From contig CAMIEW010000022.1 in NCBI GenBank assembly GCA_946222055.1, positions 1 through 8,296 of the forward strand: a stretch of DNA of 8,296 nucleotides, in the 5' to 3' direction. The notes under the pieces are model-generated. The model was not told where the DNA came from. It was given only the letters and a program-made list of their open reading frames with translations, and made no database searches. This document shows positions 6,329 to 8,296 of the stretch, one piece after another. Source of the stretch: an uncultured Porphyromonas sp. (GTDB lineage Bacteria; Bacteroidota; Bacteroidia; Bacteroidales; Porphyromonadaceae). Within the stretch, counting starts at the first letter, position 1. The number at the start of each line of letters is the position of its first letter. Position numbers and translations under genes: made by a program.

Positions 6329-7789
6329 ATGATGCGATACGTTACCAGAGTGCTAAGCCCGGTGCTGGGCTCTCTCCTGATGATGTGTGGAGTGGCGGCA
6401 AGCGCTCAGAATGTGGTGGATGCCGGCGAGGTGGTCCCTCTGTACCCTGCCTACTCCGAGCAGATAATGGCCAATGATACCCTGACCCGAGGTCTGAGCC
6501 CGGAGGCGCTGGGTGTGATTAGCCGTCCGATGCAGCTGAGGACAGAGGGGTATGTGCCCTCCTCCTCGCTCTTTGCTCCACTGCTCTTTGACCTGTGGAA
6601 GCTGCCCTCCCTCCACTTCGATAAAGTGGCTCTCGTTCGCTCGACCGATCCCCGTCTTCACAATCCCTTCGTCCTGCAGTCGCTACTTCGCACGACCCTG
6701 GATAAGCTGGAGCGGGAGTATAATCCTACGACCGGCTTTGCGAAGCGTATGGATCGGTGGAATACCGATCAGCGGCTGAGGGAGCAATTCTTCTTTTCTC
6801 ATCCAGATCTGATCCATTACACCTCGGATTTCCTCCCGACAGACCATCTGGAGTACAAGCCTGTGGAGGGCCCCTCGTACTCGGGTGAGCTGGCTGTGAT
6901 GGATATGCCCAATGTACCGACGAAGTCCCAGGGGGTGATCGAGACGGTGTCGGTGGAGCGCCGCTACTGGGTGCCACGCTTCGAGGCACACGCCCAGCTG
7001 GCTCAGAATCAAGTCTCCCCCAACTGGCACAAGGGTGGTACCAGCAGCGCCAATCTCTCCTCACGACTCTACTATCAGCTGGCCTATAAGAAGGATAAGG
7101 TGGAGTGGGTCAATGACCTGGAGTATAAGCTGGGACTCTTTACGGTGCCCAGCGAGATCAAGCTCGAGGAGAAGCCCGACTTTAAGATCAGTGAGGATGT
7201 CTTCCGGATGCGTAGTAACCTGGGCCTAAAGGCGTGGAAGCGCTGGTTCTATACCGTAGACCTCAACCTCCGAAGCCAGCTGCTCAATAACTACGACCGC
7301 GAGGGCAATGTCACCACTCGAGCCTTTGCACCTCTGATCATCGACGGCGGTCTCGGTATGAAGTATAACCTCAAGAAGAAAAAGATCGGCGGTAATCCCT
7401 TCAATAATCTCAACTTTACGCTCAATGTGGCGCCCGCGTCGATGCAATTTATCTGGATCCACGCCAAGGACGTGACGAGGGGTAGGTATGGTCTGCAGGA
7501 GGATCAGGACTATCTCCTTCGCCTCGGATCATCGCTGCGGATGAATCTGGACTGGCAATTCTCCGACGCCTTCTCCTGGCGCTCTCGGCTCTACTACAAC
7601 ACCTCCTATAAGCATATAGAGACGGAGCTGGAGAATACGCTGGAGTATGCCTTCAATAAGTACTTCAGCACGATGCTCAATGTCAATCTCCGCTTCGATG
7701 ACAGCGTGATCCTGGATGAGCCGAAGACCTTTAAGTCTCTCCTGCAGTACAACGAGCTCTTCAGCTTCGGCTTCTCGCTCAAGATCTGA
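6329..7789 (+). CDS. Secreted DUF3078 family protein, probable outer-membrane/periplasmic beta-rich protein
   Basis: This 486-residue protein has an N-terminal signal peptide: Arg3/Arg7, a hydrophobic core about 8-23, and the cleavage motif Ala24-Ser25-Ala26 before Gln27. Cys20 lacks a proper lipobox, so it is probably not a lipoprotein. Residues about 27-210 are a lineage-specific N-terminal region with no recognised domain. Residues about 214-486 match the DUF3078 pattern of Bacteroidota envelope proteins: QVSPNWHKGGTSSANLSSRL (228-247), VEWVNDLEYKLGL (258-270), then alternating aromatic/hydrophobic strands such as WFYTVDLNLRSQLLNNYD (306-323). Later strands include WRSRLYYNTSY (417-427) and a terminal FSFGFSLKI (478-486), suggesting a beta-barrel-like fold. 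Its function is unknown in the family. ATG 6329 and ATG 6332 are adjacent alternative starts, and no strong ribosome site precedes either. The next gene begins on its stop codon. Confidence 0.85.
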   Translation: MMRYVTRVLSPVLGSLLMMCGVAASAQNVVDAGEVVPLYPAYSEQIMANDTLTRGLSPEALGVISRPMQLRTEGYVPSSSLFAPLLFDLWKLPSLHFDKVALVRSTDPRLHNPFVLQSLLRTTLDKLEREYNPTTGFAKRMDRWNTDQRLREQFFFSHPDLIHYTSDFLPTDHLEYKPVEGPSYSGELAVMDMPNVPTKSQGVIETVSVERRYWVPRFEAHAQLAQNQVSPNWHKGGTSSANLSSRLYYQLAYKKDKVEWVNDLEYKLGLFTVPSEIKLEEKPDFKISEDVFRMRSNLGLKAWKRWFYTVDLNLRSQLLNNYDREGNVTTRAFAPLIIDGGLGMKYNLKKKKIGGNPFNNLNFTLNVAPASMQFIWIHAKDVTRGRYGLQEDQDYLLRLGSSLRMNLDWQFSDAFSWRSRLYYNTSYKHIETELENTLEYAFNKYFSTMLNVNLRFDDSVILDEPKTFKSLLQYNELFSFGFSLKI

Positions 7790-8296
7790 TGATGCTGCCG
7801 GACGGCTTTAGGGAGTCCTTTGCTTCGGACTTCGGGCAGAGAGCCTGCGAGGCGCTTGAGAGAGCGCTGACGGAGGTTCCCTCGCCTGTATCCGTTCGGC
7901 TCAATCTCTCCAAGCTTCCCCCTCACTCCTCCGGTCAGATCCCGTGGTGTCCAGAGGGGGTATTGCTCGATGAGCGTCCTCTATTTGGTGCCGATCCGCT
8001 CTGGCATGCAGGAGCCTACTACGTACAGGAGCCGGCATCGATGGTGGTGGCGCGCTATCTGGATCACATCGACTTTGCCCCCTCAGTGGCGCTGGATCTC
8101 TGTGCTGCACCGGGGGGCAAGACGACGCTCCTCCGCAGCCACCTCCCGGAGACCTGTCTCCTGGTCACGAATGAGCCGGATCGCAAGCGGGCAAAGGTGC
8201 TGGAGGAGAATGTCCTCCGCTGGGGTGCTGACGAGACGATCGTCACCTCAGCCTATCCCGAGGCACTGAGGGCGGCGGGGCTGGAGGTGGATCTGG
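7789..8296 (+). CDS. 16S rRNA cytosine-C5 methyltransferase, NOL1/NOP2/Sun (RsmF-like) family, 5' part only
   Basis: The frame runs from ATG 7789 past the window end: 169 codons of a protein that is usually about 450 residues. It begins MMLPDGFRESFASDFG. Residues about 33-85 carry the family's SVRLNLSKLP, IPWCPEGVLLDERPLFGADP and LWHAGAYYVQEPASM. The S-adenosylmethionine-binding loop ALDLCAAPGGKTT (101-113) and LLVTNEPDRKRAKVLEEN (124-141) follow. Members methylate a cytosine C5 in ribosomal RNA (sometimes tRNA) through a catalytic Cys in motifs IV/VI, which lie beyond the window. The start ATG shares one base with the TGA of the DUF3078 gene (TGATG, 7787-7791), implying translational coupling; a second ATG at 7792 is an alternative. 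It is truncated by the window edge, not by mutation, as far as can be seen. The exact rRNA target is not determinable here. Confidence 0.9.
   Translation, partial: MMLPDGFRESFASDFGQRACEALERALTEVPSPVSVRLNLSKLPPHSSGQIPWCPEGVLLDERPLFGADPLWHAGAYYVQEPASMVVARYLDHIDFAPSVALDLCAAPGGKTTLLRSHLPETCLLVTNEPDRKRAKVLEENVLRWGADETIVTSAYPEALRAAGLEVDL

Noticed and set aside
6386..6388. Cys20 of the DUF3078 protein as a lipoprotein anchor
   Set aside because: The preceding residues Leu-Met-Met do not form a lipobox, while a good signal peptidase I site (Ala-Ser-Ala) follows at 24-26.

Overview
The window looks like ordinary chromosome from a Bacteroidota bacterium, most likely order Bacteroidales and perhaps a Porphyromonas-like genus. 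The grounds are the protein families, which closely resemble Bacteroidales versions in local motifs, the TAnnTTTG-type promoter boxes, the general lack of strong Shine-Dalgarno sites, and a DUF3078 outer-membrane-type protein. GC content is fairly high, by eye in the mid to upper 50s percent. The genus is an inference; no rRNA or tRNA gene is present to anchor it.

Layout: six genes, all on the + strand, in two groups. Group 1 (186-6003) is a probable operon with gaps of 25, 51 and 18 nt. It holds a glycogen-debranching-enzyme family protein (GH133/GDE_C type), a GT4-like glycogen/alpha-glucan glycosyltransferase, a GH57 family protein with a C-terminal coiled coil, and a branched-chain amino-acid aminotransferase (ilvE). 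Group 2 (6329 to the window end) is a secreted DUF3078 protein followed, with a 1-nt stop/start overlap, by an rRNA cytosine-C5 methyltransferase of the NOL1/NOP2/Sun family that is cut off by the window edge. No mobile element, CRISPR array, tRNA or rRNA was seen.

The first three genes form the Bacteroidales alpha-glucan (glycogen) trio: a synthase-like transferase between two glucan-processing enzymes. The transferase looks fully canonical. The two partners are intact reading frames but depart from the textbook active-site motifs. The debranching protein has TWMG where the family has TWMD (the presumed general acid), and several other conserved positions in its catalytic half are changed. 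The GH57 protein keeps its presumed nucleophile (Glu149) but lacks the Asp of the acid/base motif. They may be altered in activity, have a new role, or be non-catalytic partners of the transferase.

The 325-bp gap between the groups (6004-6328) is the most structured non-coding DNA here. It holds three 18-bp (near-)palindromes plus a decayed fourth copy at an exact 22-bp period, a cluster of CTTTTG/CAAAAG hexamers with two inverted repeats, a good TAnnTTTG promoter box and a short GC-rich leader hairpin before the DUF3078 gene.
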